DNA of 64,000 nt, from contig NGZR01000005.1 of the NCBI GenBank assembly GCA_002197995.1, forward strand, positions 2,480,001 through 2,544,000, read 5' to 3'. Origin of the DNA: Gaeumannomyces sp. JS-464. Its lineage: Eukaryota; Ascomycota; Sordariomycetes; Magnaporthales; Magnaporthaceae. The position numbers were made by a program, and so were the translations under genes. The notes under the pieces are model-generated. The model had not been told where the DNA came from and made no database searches. It was given only the letters and a program-made list of their open reading frames with translations. The first letter of the stretch is position 1. Every line of letters begins with the position of its first letter. Shown here piece by piece: positions 47,265-60,200 of this stretch.

Positions 47265-50200
47265 CCCGTCTCGGGCCGTCTCCCCCTCACAAGGGGACGG
47301 GTATTGGGGGGTCGAGTCGTGCGGTCGTCGCCAGTCGTCAAGTCGAAATCAACCGGACTGGGGGGACCCACGCGCGGGAGGGCGGTTCAATGGAGGCAAT
47401 GCGCGGGCTGATGGGAGGCTGCTAGGGCGTCGCGCGGCGGGCTTTGGACGGTGATAGGCTGGCGGGCGGAGGCTTGCAAGATTGCGGCAAGCTTGTGACG
47501 CATAACGGGCGGGTTTTTCGCGCCCTTAGAACCGCTATATCGAGTGGAGTGCCGTGGTGTTTTTGTTGCAGCGATGCAAGGGTCGAATTGACGGCTCAGG
47601 CAGGCGGGCAAGGGCTGCTGCGACTTGGGAGTCTGGTCCGGTCCCATAAAGAGGCTGCCAAGGGTGTCCCTAGAATGGGTAGAATTGGGTGGGCAATCCA
47701 CTCGCCGCCAGAGGCAGGCATTTTGATGGAGCGAGGAGGGCGACGCGGCGCGCCTACCGCACGACCTGGCTGCTGGCTGGACACAGAGCGCGCACGCCCA
47801 TGGGCCGACGGGCCCTCGCTCAATCCCAACGGCGGGTGGCGTGGCGTAGGTACCTGCCTACCTAGGGGGGCATGCAGGGGCTCCAGCACTGCGAGCAGCA
47901 CATCAATAGTTGAGCCAGCAGCCCAGGCGACAGGCAGCTCAGCCCAGCAGCGGGGACAAACCAGCCAGCACGAGCACGGGGCCCTCAACTTGCACCTGCA
48001 GCAGCTTTCCGCATCCACCAATGCATTCAATCTGATCCTATTTTCCCCTTGCCACGGCCTTGTGGCCATCGCCAGATAGACCCCCGCGGGCACATTCCCC
48101 CGCCATTTGATGTGACACCAAAAACTCTCCTCAGGCTCGACCGGGAAAGCGGGTATCCATGTCCACATGCAACCGTGTTCCGTGCCATGTATCATGTATG
48201 CTGTGCGTGCTGTGTGCTGTGCGTGCCGTGCGCGCGGTGCTGTGCCTACGCCGTGCCGCCGGCCACTGGCTTCCCCTTTTTCCTCGGGTGCTAGAGGTGG
48301 TGTCGCAGCTCGCAATCTGTAGGAACCCAGCGCCGTCAATTGGCTGGCTCCTCGCACCCATGGCACCACCACCCACCCTCTTCGCCTTCGTCCGATCCAT
48401 TCACGTTGCTCGACGTCGCCTATCGAAGTAAGACGGGGAAGAGCGCGAGTATCCTGCTGTATCTCGTCTATACCCGAGCAGCCGCCAAGGCCCCGGACAA
48501 TCTTTTTCATGAGCTGTGTTTGTGCTGTGCTAGCAACCTAAGGCTCTTGAGGGGGCGTCCCCCTATTGCTACGTCGCATGTATAGCAAACATCTCGACTG
48601 GCACTCTGGTCCACGCGTGGTCCATGCATGGATGGCCCATCAAGGGTTCCCAGCGATAGAATGAGTCGGGGGGGAGCATGGAACCTTTCGATGGCCATCC
48701 AGCCACGTCTTCAGCAACCGAGGAGGACCTAATCCACATTCCTGGGCCTTCCCGCTGCCCATTTTCCTGCGGGGCCCGTTTTTGCTGGCCTCTGACTGGG
48801 CGAATCACCAAACGTGGCGTGGCGCTGCGTGTGTTGAAATCTCCACCCGCACCACCGGTTCTGAAGAAAAAGGGGCAAGGGGTGGTAAGCGACACACCTG
48901 CATGCCCGAAAGGGGAGGCGCCCGCCTCTCCATTCCCCTTTCTGGAGGACGGTGTAGTGCAGACAGAGGCTACACGGAGAACAAGAAAAGAAAGAAAAAA
49001 GTGAATGCGACAGGCCACATTTCTCACCATGTCTAGTCGTGTCCAACGATGCACATGTTCGTCGGAACCTCACCACGGCTGCTGCTTGATTCCGGCTCAA
49101 GTCCAGGACCGAGCTGCGAGCACCAGTAAGAAAAAAGAAAAGAAAGAAAAAGAGAGTAAAAAAACACACTAGCCAGGTTACAGCAGCAGCCCCCAAAACC
49201 CAACTCCCGTGCAGAGCCGCACAAGCCGCACCCTGACAACAGATCGATTTTTCGCAAGGGACCCATCTCGAGCCTCCCCTCCAGACGACCTCCATCCATT
49301 CTGCTGCGCAAACCAGCAGGGAACTAAAAATCAGAATTGCCGGGCGTCAGCCTATGTGCTCCGTGCTTGACTCACATCCGTCCCGTCCAGCGCCCAATGA
49401 AGACGCCTTCACCTGCAAGGACTCGGCATCATTCTTTTGCCAGCCTTACCCGGCCAGCCTATCCATGCTGCTTGTTCTCATTTGCTACCCTTCTCTCTGC
49501 CGTTGTTGGTTTGTCCTGGCTGGCCCACGAAAAAAAAAAAAAAGAAAAAAAAAAAACGCCCGGCCCCGTCTTGGCTGAGCACGGACTACCACGACGTCGG
49601 AAAGGGGGCCTAGCCAGAAATCGATTTCGACTAATAAAAACCTGTCGCATCCCATCGCGTCTCTGGCTTTTCTGGGCGATGGACCAGTCGTATCTGTAAC
49701 TGGCTAAGGTACCTGCCTGGTCGGTCAAGGCCCTGACCTATCGCACTGCGCACGACAAGGCCGTCCTGCGCACGGCTGTCTCTCCAGCTGCCACCATCTC
49801 TCCACTACACAAGTCCTCATATTGCCGCTCAGCAGACTTGCATATGCGCGCGCAGCAGCAGTCCTAGGTGGAAGTAATCGGATAGAATGTGGCGATAGGG
49901 CCGACGGAAATCGTTCGCATGCCCAGAGTACCTAGGTACATAGCATAGGTTCTGCCGTTGAGCAGTCTGCTCGGCGCCCCGGCGCGTGCCCACCACGGAT
50001 CCCTCCCAAAACCAAGAGGGCACACGGAGCAGGTTTCAGCAAGATGTGCGATCGCTTGGTGATCGCTGACCCTACACGTCTTGGCCTCCCACCCTCCCTC
50101 ACTCTTCTCTTTCTTTTCGTGCGCTACTGCACCCCCGATCGATCTGATGCCACCCCGGCCCGGGGTCTGTTCAAGTTTGCCTTTCCCGACCACCCCGACC

Positions 50201-52065
50201 CAGAGCAACATGGCCAGAAGAGGCAGCCCAGAAAGCCCAGTCAGGCAGGTGGGCAACGTCCTTGCACGTGTAGGCTTTCGCCTCCTTGCCCATCTTTGCC
50301 TCACGAAATGCCTCATGACCACGACACAATCGCAACACCACCAACCAAACGTCGAGGAAAAGTGAAGAAACAAGGGTAAAATAAAGTTAATAAGAAACGG
50401 TGCTCTCATTCCATCATCTCTGTTTTTTTGCCTACCCCACCACCGTGGCGACGTTGGGCGGATGGGGAGTAAACCCATCTTGGCTCACCTTCATCCCAAA
50501 TAATGCCCGTATATACAGTATGCCATGACACGGGCAGTGAGACAGTGAACCAACCAGCCGCCGAGCACAAAGACGAGTGAGCTAACCTGAATGAAGATGA
50601 GTGAGAAAAAGAAGAAAAAAAGCAATTTAACCAGTGTAATCTGCTTTTTTCTTCTTTTTCGCCTCCGAACTGGTAGACACAGGTAGATGGCTAAAAACAA
50701 CACTGCGTCGGATGAGCTCGGAATGGTATCAAATCCAAGCCTGGACCCCAATTGTCGCCTCCCGCCCTGCGATGAGCCGGCAGGCAAAGAATGGGCAATG
50801 TTTCAACATGCTGCTCCCTCGAACTCTCAGAGGTCGTCGAATGTTTTCGCGGCACGGCTTTATCTCCCGTTTCCATATTTTTGCTTTTTTCTTTTTCTGT
50901 TCTTTTTTTTTCTACTTCTTTTACTTTCATTCATCCTCTGCAACCGCGCGGACGTGGGGGATTCCGGGGTTTTGACATGCTACCCTCATACAAAAAGCTT
51001 GGTCTCAATGACAGCTCAAAACAAGCACACGTCTGTGGAAATACCCCAGGGCCTCCTTCCCTTCCCCATGGGTTACGGAGAAATATGGAGGGAGTGAGGG
51101 GCTTTCGCATTCTCTTTTCTTCCCAGCTGCCAGAGTTAGCAGCCACCCCCTCTGAAACCAACAAGCCGCGAATCCCAACCGGCATTCCGACTCACCCCAC
51201 GGTCCTATTGCTGTCTTGCGCGATTTGGCCGCTCATCATGCACGCTCTATCGGCGTTGTGCTTCTTGCATTGAGGTCTAGGCCTGCCTGGTGGAGGCGTT
51301 TGTTTGATGTTTGGTATAGCGCACGCGCCACCAACTTGCGCATACATACGTCCCTAGTCCGGTTAAGGGACCAACAAGGTCAAGGGAACATCAAGCTGGA
51401 TGGCTTGCCGAGGGAGCAGCCCAGGCGTGCGGCCATGGGCCATGCAGAAAGGTGCTAGGCAGCTGGCTGACACTCTCTGATGCGGGCATGTGGTGGGAGA
51501 GACGCGCCGGCATGATACTGTGTCCACGTAGTTATCCGTGAATATCAACATAGGCATGAAGGGGCCGCCCCCCCCCCCCCCCCCCCCCCCCCCCCCCTAC
51601 TCTCGGAATTAGCATATCCACGGGCGGCCGCTCTCATACCAGCACATGAAGAAGTGGAACAGAATAACGGGTTGTAAATAGCTCGAACAGCCTAGTATAC
51701 CTATTCCCAGCCTGAACTCCAGTTCGATAAAAGAACATGCCCCGATTTTACCCCCAGCTTTAAATGGCATGATGATATGAGGGTCCAATCCCACGCGTTT
51801 TTTCATGCCAACGTAGGTTGGCTTGGCGATGGAACCCAGTCGAGCCACACAGGTTCTTGCTTGTTCGTCCCACGGGGATGAGAAAGTCGTTTCTTGTAGC
51901 CGAGCCCGAAACCTGGGTCGCCCCGCCGCCCGTCCTTCCGAGCCCGGGCCTGGAATCGGTCGACGTCCTGCTCTCCACATCACAGCCCAGGGCGGTAATT
52001 CCGGCGCGAGCCAGGAAAAATGCGCAACAAAGAGCACGAGATCGCCATCTCCACATGCCTGTCTC
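47265..52065. other. 4.8-kb region without a supported gene
   Basis: It holds the promoter of the MIT-domain gene and the SHMT 3' flank. The longest ORF (304 codons, 48510-47596, minus) lacks domains and looks like chance. A/T-rich homopolymer runs (such as 49530-49557), pyrimidine tracts and a 30-C run occur. Confidence 0.45.
51568..51597 (+). repeat. 30-base C homopolymer
   Basis: Thirty consecutive C residues, preceded by GGGGCCG. It lies in noncoding sequence 470 bp past the SHMT stop. True length is uncertain, since such runs assemble poorly. Confidence 0.8.
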
Positions 52066-53934
52066 TCATACCTTGATGTCCCAGGGCAGAGGGTAGGTAC
52101 CGACCCAGTCCGCGACCTCGCTCTTCAACTGCACGATCTCCGGGTCCGTCTCGCCAGTGCCGAGATGCTGCAGGAACAGCTTGAGCTTGCCGGGGCTCTT
52201 CTCTCCTTTGGCCTCGGCGGCCTTGCGCGCCGCCTTGTCCACCCTCACCGCGATCGTCACGGCGCGGTCCACAATGTCGGCCACGCGCTCAAAGTCGTCC
52301 TCGCCAAAGCCCCTTGTCGTCATCGCTGGTGTGCCCATGCGTAGGCCGCCGGGCGTAAGCGCCGACTTGTCTCCGGGCACCGTGTTCTTGTTGGCCGCAA
52401 CTCCAACAAGCTCTAGTACTCGCTCCACGCGCGCGCCGTCTATGCCTTGTGGCTTGAGGTCTGCCAGAACAAGGTGGTTGTCCGTGCCGCCCGACACAAT
52501 CTTGTAGCCCAGGCCGCCAGAGTCTTTCTTCTCGCCCAGCCGCCGCGCGAAGGCCTTGGCGTTGACCAGAACCTGCTCCTGGTACGCCCGGAAGTCGGGT
52601 GCCTGTGCTTGCTTGAGCGCAACTGAGAGGGCCGCAATGGTGTGGTTATGCGGACCTCCCTGGTGGCCAGGGAACACGGACTGGTTGATGGGGTTCTCCA
52701 GGTCGTACAACACGTCCTCCTTGGTCTTGGGGTTTGTTGACCGGACGCCGCGGCGGAAGAATATCAGGGCTCCGCGAGGGCCGCGAAGCGACTTGTGCGA
52801 CGTCGTCGTGACAAGGTCCGCATAGCCGAACGGGCCTGGAAGGACCTTGGCGGCCACCATACCAGAGATGTGCGCTATGTCCGCCAGCAGATAGGCGTTG
52901 ACTTTGTCGCAAATCTCTCGCATACGCTTGTAGTCGATAAGGCGGCTGTAAGCGCTGGCTCCTGCAACAATGATCTTAGGTCTGTAGACAACAGCGAGCT
53001 CTTCGAGCTTGTCGTAGTCTATCTGTCCTGTCTCCTCATTCAGGCGATACGGCACCGTCTCGAAGTATTTGGAGATGAATGATATCTTTTTGGTGGGTGT
53101 TTGGTAGCCGTGAGACAGGTGCCCGCCATGGGGAAGATCGAGACCCATCAGTCGGTCATGGGTGTTCATCAGGGCCGAGTAGACATAGAGATTTGCCGGC
53201 GCACCCGAGAGCGCTGTGTTCAGGGGCACAAGTCAGCGACCCCTGGTCCCATGGTTGGCGCAACCTGCATTCGGTTCTCAACGGCACGTGTGTTAAGACA
53301 ACTCACCTTGGACGTTGACTCCCCACTGCCTTTCGTCCAGGCCAAAGGTCTCCAGAGCCCGCTGTTGGCAGAGACGTTCGGATTGATCGATGAACTCATT
53401 GCCGCCGTAATACCTCGCTCCTGGGTAGCCTTCGGAATACTTGTCTAGACGAGCAAGGCACACTTAGCGCTCCGATATCCAAAGACAGAATCGCCATTGG
53501 GGTCTGTGGCTGCGCGCATACTCTGCATGGGGCTCCCAAGCGCATCCAGCACGGCCTGGGATGTGAAGTTCTCGGAGGGGATCAGGTTGATGTATTGCTT
53601 TTGCCTTTGTTTCTCCTAAGGGTCGGGTTATTGTTAGCAATCTCTGTATCGCCAGAGTTGCCGGCCCGGAACACAGGGGAAGCTGCCATGCCTTCTCGAT
53701 AATCTCGTACATGACCGGGTCGGCATCTTGGAGGTGCGAGGAAAGAAGCTATCGGCGGCCGGTTTGTCAGTATAGGTAGATACCTAGGCTATTGAGGTAG
53801 TAGGTGGACATCCGTACTCGCTGCTGGCTCTCCCGCACTGCGGACGAAACTGTCCTGATCTGGCTGCGGATCGCATGTCTTGGCAAAGTCTTGAATGCCT
53901 TCGAGGCCGTGTGCCTCCACGCCGGCAGTGACAT
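52066..53934 (-). CDS. SHM1: serine hydroxymethyltransferase, mitochondrial form
   Basis: PLP enzyme converting serine and tetrahydrofolate to glycine and methylene-THF. Exons 53934-53818, 53748-53692, 53615-53522, 53444-53307 and 53213-52066 give 517 aa with no frame break. The N-terminus [20 protein letters not shown] is basic and acid-free, so mitochondrial targeting is likely. Core motifs are [50 protein letters not shown], the PLP lysine in [13 protein letters not shown] (Lys276) and [15 protein letters not shown]. The second intron (53691-53616) begins GC rather than GT; exon phase and family sequence (YEIIEK then EKQRQKQY) leave no GT alternative. Confidence 0.97.
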
Positions 53935-55397
53935 TTTGGGCGGTGCTGCTTTGTTGCAGCTGCAGGTTAGCTCTGCGATTGGCAATCGGAGACAGAGCAG
54001 GATATATGCTCGGACTGGCAAATATGTGAGTAGAGACAGAGGCTACCCCTACCTAATAAGAGCGTACCTGATGCCTCGTTTCAAGCGATATCGCCCTCAA
54101 TCGCAGTTCCGCGGCTCCGTCGGATTGAGGGGCGGTTGAGGTCGAGTTGCCCGTCGGCTGTGGTCAATGGGGTGATGATGCCACAGCCCTTGGTTCCCCG
54201 CGTGCCGACAAGCTAACGCCCCTGACGCAAGCTCCATATTCTGTGGAGCCCATGCTTATCAGCGACTGTCGGGACCCACAGACTCTGATCAGCCACAGCC
54301 ACTCGGCGCGGAGAGAAGCAGGGAAAAGAGGAGCGCGGGTCTCCAAGCTGGGCTGTGGCTTGCGTGCGGGCTCCGTTGATAAAGCCGAAATCTTCGAGCT
54401 GCGATTTTTGCCTGCTTTTCTTTTTCCTTTCCTTTCCTCATCAACTAAATTGGGGGTGATGAGCCAGCTTAAATCGTAATGTTTCCACACTCCAGCAATG
54501 GATTGGGAGCTAGCCGACATGTCCCGGTCACCTCACCACATTTGAGGGGCAATTTGAAGCAATCTGACCCAAATCTTTGGTTGATCCTTTGTTCCAGTGC
54601 CACTGCTGGCCTGGGATGAAGTTTTTCACTCCCTGTTTGATTTTGCGCGCGCACATTTCCATTTTATCCAACCAGGAGGCTTCGCATCGATCTCTTCTGG
54701 CACTTTGACACCACCCTTGGTTTTGTGGTCGATGACCAGACCTCATAATCATAGATGGTGGGATGTGCAATCTGACGAGGCCCGAGTTAACCTACCTCCT
54801 CTTTGGACTGGCTCGAGAATGGATGGATCTTGTGTGCAGCGGTATCAAATGTTGTCAGCAGGATAGGAGGAGGGAAACATGCGAAGGAATGGCGGTTCCT
54901 GCTAGAATACTTCTACCTAGTCATAACCACAGTTCCGACAGCGTGTGACCTCCGCATGGCGGCTCCGACTGAGATGGCCTCAATCATCTAGGTACCCGGG
55001 CAGGCAGGTAGCTTGTCACGATGGCCTCTCGAGACAAGTGCAAGACGGAGGCCGAACGCGCGTGGAAGCGAATGAATCTTGGGCGTTGCGTCATTTCACA
55101 CTCAAGAGCACTAGGACTAGCGGAACCATCACGCCGCGATACACCGTTGAATATCCCTTTTTTTCAATGCCATCGACACATGCTGAAAAAGCCCCCGTCA
55201 CCACGTAGAGTTGCGTTCTGGCTATAAAAAAACCAGGCAAAAGAGAAGCTCGTTGACGATAATAAGAAAAAAGGACCCAAACCGATTACTCCGAATGCAG
55301 GCCGCCAGTCCGTCATCATTCAGTGAAGAGACTGCCTTTGATTCTAGGTTTTCCCGAGAAAGGTTTTTTGTGCGTTTCCACCGCCGTCGCCCCTCCT
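53935..55397. other. intergenic region between SHMT and eL19 genes
   Basis: About 1.5 kb with the SHMT promoter and the eL19 3' flank. No gene, RNA or repeat was recognised. Confidence 0.4.
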
Positions 55398-56480
55398 TCA
55401 CTTCTCCTCGTCCTCGCCGGCCAGAGCGTTCCTCTTGGCCGCCTGCCTCTCCTGCTTCCGCTCGCGGGCCGCCTTGGTCTTCGCACGCTTGGCGTCCATC
55501 TCCTCCTTGAGCAGCCTCTCGCGCTGCTTCTCGGCCTTGGCACGGTGGATCTGCGAAGGAGGTATGAGGGTCAGCGGCATGTTTAGACAAGAAGCGGAAC
55601 TGCCGGAATCTGGAGTGTTTCGCAGGTTTGATTGCCGAGGGTGGAGAGGGGGTGCCCAAACGTACGTGCTCAACAAGGGCGCGCTTGTGCTTGAAGGTGT
55701 TACCCTTCGCAGAGTGTACAGCTCGTGGTACAGGTGCTTGTCGATCTTGCCGCTGGCACGGTACTTGACCAGGAGGCGGCGGAGGACACGCAGGCGGCGC
55801 ATCCAAAGGACCTGACTGTAAAGTGGGGGAACAGGTCAGCCAAATGTGTTTCGGGCCAATCTGGATTAGAGATCATTCCCGGCGCCCGCCAAAATTCGGA
55901 TCCCAGTTGCAGTTGCTCTCCCTCCGCGTCCGCTGAGTGTCTTCCCATCTGGTCCTCATCCTGTCGCAGGCTGTCCGTCTTGGATCGACGGGGCACAACG
56001 TACGTCGGCATACGGGCATCGGCGTACCCTTGCGCTTTCCGAAGCCACGGTGGCGACCGATCCGGCGGGCGAGGTTCAGCTCGCGGGCGCGTGCTCTTGA
56101 GTGCATGGTGACGGGCTTCCTGATGATGAGGCCATCCTGGACGAGCTTGCGGATGGTCTGGCGGGAGTTGGCGTTGCTGATCTCGGAGACCTCGTTGGGG
56201 TCCAGCCAGATCTTGTTCTTGCCGCAGTCCAGAACGGACGCAGCAAGACGCTTCTGAGTCGTCAGGTTGACCCTAGATGGCAAAGCCAGACCCTGTTAGC
56301 CCGCAGGTCCCGGCGAGGACGCTTCCTCTGCATCTCGTGTTCCTGGTGCTGTCGGCGGCGGCCAGCGAGGGCGGGGCGTGGTGTGCGTCGTCGTCGGCCG
56401 GCTTTGCCCTGCTGGCTCCCATCGTTTCTGTGCCGGTCGGGAAAGAAGCGCCCTGTCGTCGCGAGGAGCTATACTCACAT
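55398..56480 (-). CDS. RPL19: 60S ribosomal protein eL19
   Basis: Structural protein of the cytosolic large subunit. Exons 56480-56479 (only the AT of the start codon), 56272-56004, 55815-55666 and 55550-55398 give 191 aa, matching the family. The 206-nt first intron splits the ATG between T and G; the next exon begins G GTC AAC, giving [15 protein letters not shown]. Family blocks are [49 protein letters not shown] and [20 protein letters not shown]. Two one-base deletions break the frame: about 56023-56026 (KRKGT to DARMP) and about 55713-55716 (HELY to [11 protein letters not shown]). Both lie in near-invariant sequence and are probably sequence errors. Confidence 0.96.
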
Positions 56481-57230
56481 CTTGAATTGCTGTTCAGGGT
56501 GATGGCCGTTTGCCGAATCTGGTCGTTTGATTGAAAAGTTGGAATTTCTCACTGGGAGGGCCGCTGTCTTTTCCTTTCCCACGCGGACTCGATTGTGTGG
56601 GTTCAGGAATCGCTAGGGCAAGGTAAGAGAATGGTTACTAAGCTGGCGGGGGTGATGGGTGGGGTATCATGTGACTGGGCATGTTCGGGTTATGGGCCCG
56701 TGCGCCGATGGCTGGCGGCAAGCCGGCATCCATTTTCTCGGTGTCTCTGGCTGCCCGTAGTTGGGTCGCTTCCTCAGACTCACCGAGCCATCCGGTATGT
56801 ACCACGCAGGCACGTAGGGAGGGACGTCTACGCACGCTCTTTACCATCTTTTTTTTTTCTTTTTTATTTCTTTCCCTGTCCTTGAGCTCCTCTATTGTAC
56901 TTTTCAATCGTCAATTGGTATCGGCCTCGGCCTCGGCGCCAGACATTTCATCATCTCATGGAAACCTTGATAACAACCATCCTGTGTCACAGGGAACCTT
57001 TCATAGAATGTAAGTTTTCTTAATAGCTTTTAGTGCTGGATACTCCTCGCTTTTATATGCTACATACTCGTATCTGCGTACAAGACGGAGTGTCTTCAAG
57101 TCTAGAGACAGACACCTGAGACCGATCGCCCACCCCAGCAAGTCATGTCCTGCCTAAAAGCCGCCCCTAAATCTATAATGAGAACGGTGAGGTCTACCCG
57201 TTACCACCGATATGCCGCCTAATGCCATGA
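56481..57230. other. eL19 promoter / GCN1 3' flank
   Basis: About 750 bp. It contains a T-rich stretch at 56846-56872, perhaps part of the eL19 promoter. No gene was recognised. Confidence 0.4.
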
Positions 57231-60200
57231 TCAATCCTGCCCAAAAACGTTGGCCCCGTCGTCCACCTTGCCTACACTCCAGATCTCCTTTTCGTCCTCC
57301 ACCTCGTCGTTTGATAGGCCTAACCCTCCGGCGCCGCCCTCAGCCTCCCTGCGCTCACGCACCTGGCTGCCTAGGCGGAGAGCAACCCTCTTGAAGTAGT
57401 CTTGCATGCTCCGCTTTGTGTTTGGTGGTAGTTCCGCCCCGGCGCCCGCCATGAACTTGTCGAATACCTTGGACTCGTCGTCGGCCACGTTGAAGAGCGC
57501 CACAAAGGCTGCCTCGGCCGCTAGCTTGACCGGGATCACGGGGTCTCGAACCGAGGCGAAGACCGGTGGTGCGAGAAGTGGTAGATGTGCGCGGGCCATG
57601 TCGATGTTGGCGCGCGAGACTGTGCGCACGATGACGAGTGACAGCCGGCGCGAGTCGGTGGGTCTGCCAGGCTGGATGATTTCCGCCAGAGCCTCGAACA
57701 CCGACCTTGCGCTCTCGAAAGACTTGGGGCTGTCGCAGAGTAGATATTTGCCTGCGGCGAGAATCGAGTTGTCCGCGATCATGGCCTGCATGATGTCAGT
57801 GCCAGGCGCTAGGACCGCATTTTACAAGCAAGGGAAGAGCATGAAGAAAACAAAAACTCACAATCTTGCTGGACATTCCCTGGCAGAGAATCTCGGGCAG
57901 TTCGTCGGCCCATGGGCTTTCGAGAATTGACTTGGGAGACTCTAACAGGACGGCATTCAGCCCTAGCATCGACGAGCTGCTTGGGGTGGGCGTCAGGACT
58001 CGCGTCTTGATGAGATTGCTAGCTGCATCTGCTGGCACATTCTTGACAAGCGCGCCCAGGAGCTTGGCGTTCGTGATGGTCATGGCATCGTCCTTCTCAT
58101 CCGTCTCCATGTCGATCAGACCTAGGACGGCCGCCCGGGAGGGTTCTCCCATATTGGCGCCAGCCTTGCTGATGACTTCAAACAGTGCCTTGAGCATGGC
58201 CGTCTTCACGCCAGGGTCCGATGTCTTGGAGCCTGTGACAAGCTCGGCGATCAGGGGGTCGACACGAGGCGTGAACTTGATGAGTGTACCGAGAGCCTTG
58301 GCCGCACGAGTGCGGAGCTGTTCGCTTGTCGTGTCGGCTAGCGATTTGGCAAAGGTACGCTGCAGCTGTGGCAAGAACGGCTTGAGAGCCATCGGCATCT
58401 TCTCCAGGAGGTTGTTGAGGGTCAGCAGAATGGCAGACTTGACTTCGGTCGAGCGTTCCGACACGACACGGATCAGCGGACCGGTGATTTGCGTGACGAA
58501 GGGCTTCAGCGAGGCTTCGCTCGTCCTGTCCACAATGTCGGAGATCGCGAGGGCTGCCTGCGTCTTTTGGTCTGGCGATCCATTCATCAACCCTTGAAGG
58601 AAGATGGGGAGGATGGCGTTGATGCCCTTGGGCAGCTCAAAGCCCCTGAGGTTCGAGCCAGCAACTCCCACCAATAGCAGGGTTTGTCGCGTCGAGACAA
58701 CGAGTGCTTCCATCTCTTCTTTCTTGAGCTTCTTGGTAAATTCGCTGAGGGCGCTCCATGCAGCTTTGACGACACCTATATCTTGATCATCGAACGAGAC
58801 AAGGAGAGAGCGGATGATGTCCTGGTTGTACCGCGAGTAGTCGACATCCGTGGCTGCGAAGAATTTAGCCAGCTGCAGATCTGTGGCCGCGCGCTTGCGG
58901 TGGTCCTCGTGCTTTGTGAGCTGGAGCAGCACGTTCATGATAGTGTTCAGTCCGTCGTACTCGTCGATGGACAGGATGACGGTATGGAACGAGGCATCGA
59001 GATCTGCGCGGAGATCGTCGTCTGTGCAGTTGACAAGGTTTTCCATGAGCGAGTTGATGATGTTGGGGAGACGGCGGTTCATAGCAGCACCGGCAACCTT
59101 CGACAACGACGCAAGGGCCTTGGCGTTGAAAGCAGAAATAGGGGGTGCAATAAGCGTTGGAATGAGGTTGGGAAGGATGATGTTGGACCGGGTAGTCTCG
59201 GTCAAGAGGGTCAGCAGCGCTGACAGAGCATTTTCGGCCTCGTCCTCTGACCGGAGGAGGCTGAGCAGGTAAGGCAACACCTGGTCGACCGCCCGTTTGC
59301 CGAGGATCTGCTGCAGAGAGTCAAAGGCCTCGGCCGCAGCCTCGCGCACATCGTCATCGGAGTCGGTAAGTGCGGTCCGGACTACCGAGATGAGCGTCTT
59401 CTCGTGGTCCTCCAAAGCCTCCTCAGATGCTGACGAGATGAGCTCCTTGAGGGCCAGGCAGATACCCTGCCTGGCATCCACATCGGTCGAGGTCTGGAGG
59501 CCTTCCTCCAAAGTGGGAAGGAGGGTGGCGAGCACGTTGTCTCCCGCCTTGCGAATGAGCTCTCCCAAGGCGTTGCTGGCGATAACCTTGTGCTCCATGT
59601 TGAAGCTACCAAGCCGGCGGATAATAAGCTGCGTGAGCGTGGGGACCAGCTCCTTGAGGGTCCTCGGGCTCGATACCAGGGCCTTCCAGACGGCAATAGC
59701 GGCTGTGCGAACGGCACCAGCAGTGTCGCACCTGCAGATGTACAGAGCCGAGAGGATCTTGTTGCGTTTCTCGTCGCCGAGAGCTTCGCGGAGCGAAGCA
59801 CCAGCCTCCTTTACCCTCTCCTCCTCCTCCTCATCGCCGGGCTCCTGGTTGGCTGAGACGCCAGTCAGGTTGAAGAGGAGATCGCCAACAAGCTCCACAG
59901 AGCTCAGACGGATGCGGTAGCTGTCGTCAGCTAGACCACGCTCGAGCTCTGGTAGCAAAAGGTCGACTGCTCGAACAGCAAAGTTCTTCACAAGCAGCCT
60001 ACCGGCCTTGAGCGCCGTCTCTCGGATCGCCTCAATGTCGTCCGCAAGGCCTGAGAGAATCGGCGGAATGATCCTGCCAAGGTAATTGGCAAAGCTATTA
60101 CCAAAGCACACTGGCAAGAAGATGAAGAGGGACATGAAGCCCTCCCGGACGGCAGGCTTTGAGGACTCGACATTCTGCAGAATAGTGGGCAGAGTCTCCT

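Noticed and set aside
47596..48510. 304-codon ORF on the minus strand
   Set aside because: No domain, signal peptide or plausible composition; Arg/Pro/Trp-rich chance translation upstream of the MIT-domain gene.
51568..51597. Telomeric or centromeric repeat
   Set aside because: A simple C run without the TTAGGG pattern, lying within a gene-containing arm.
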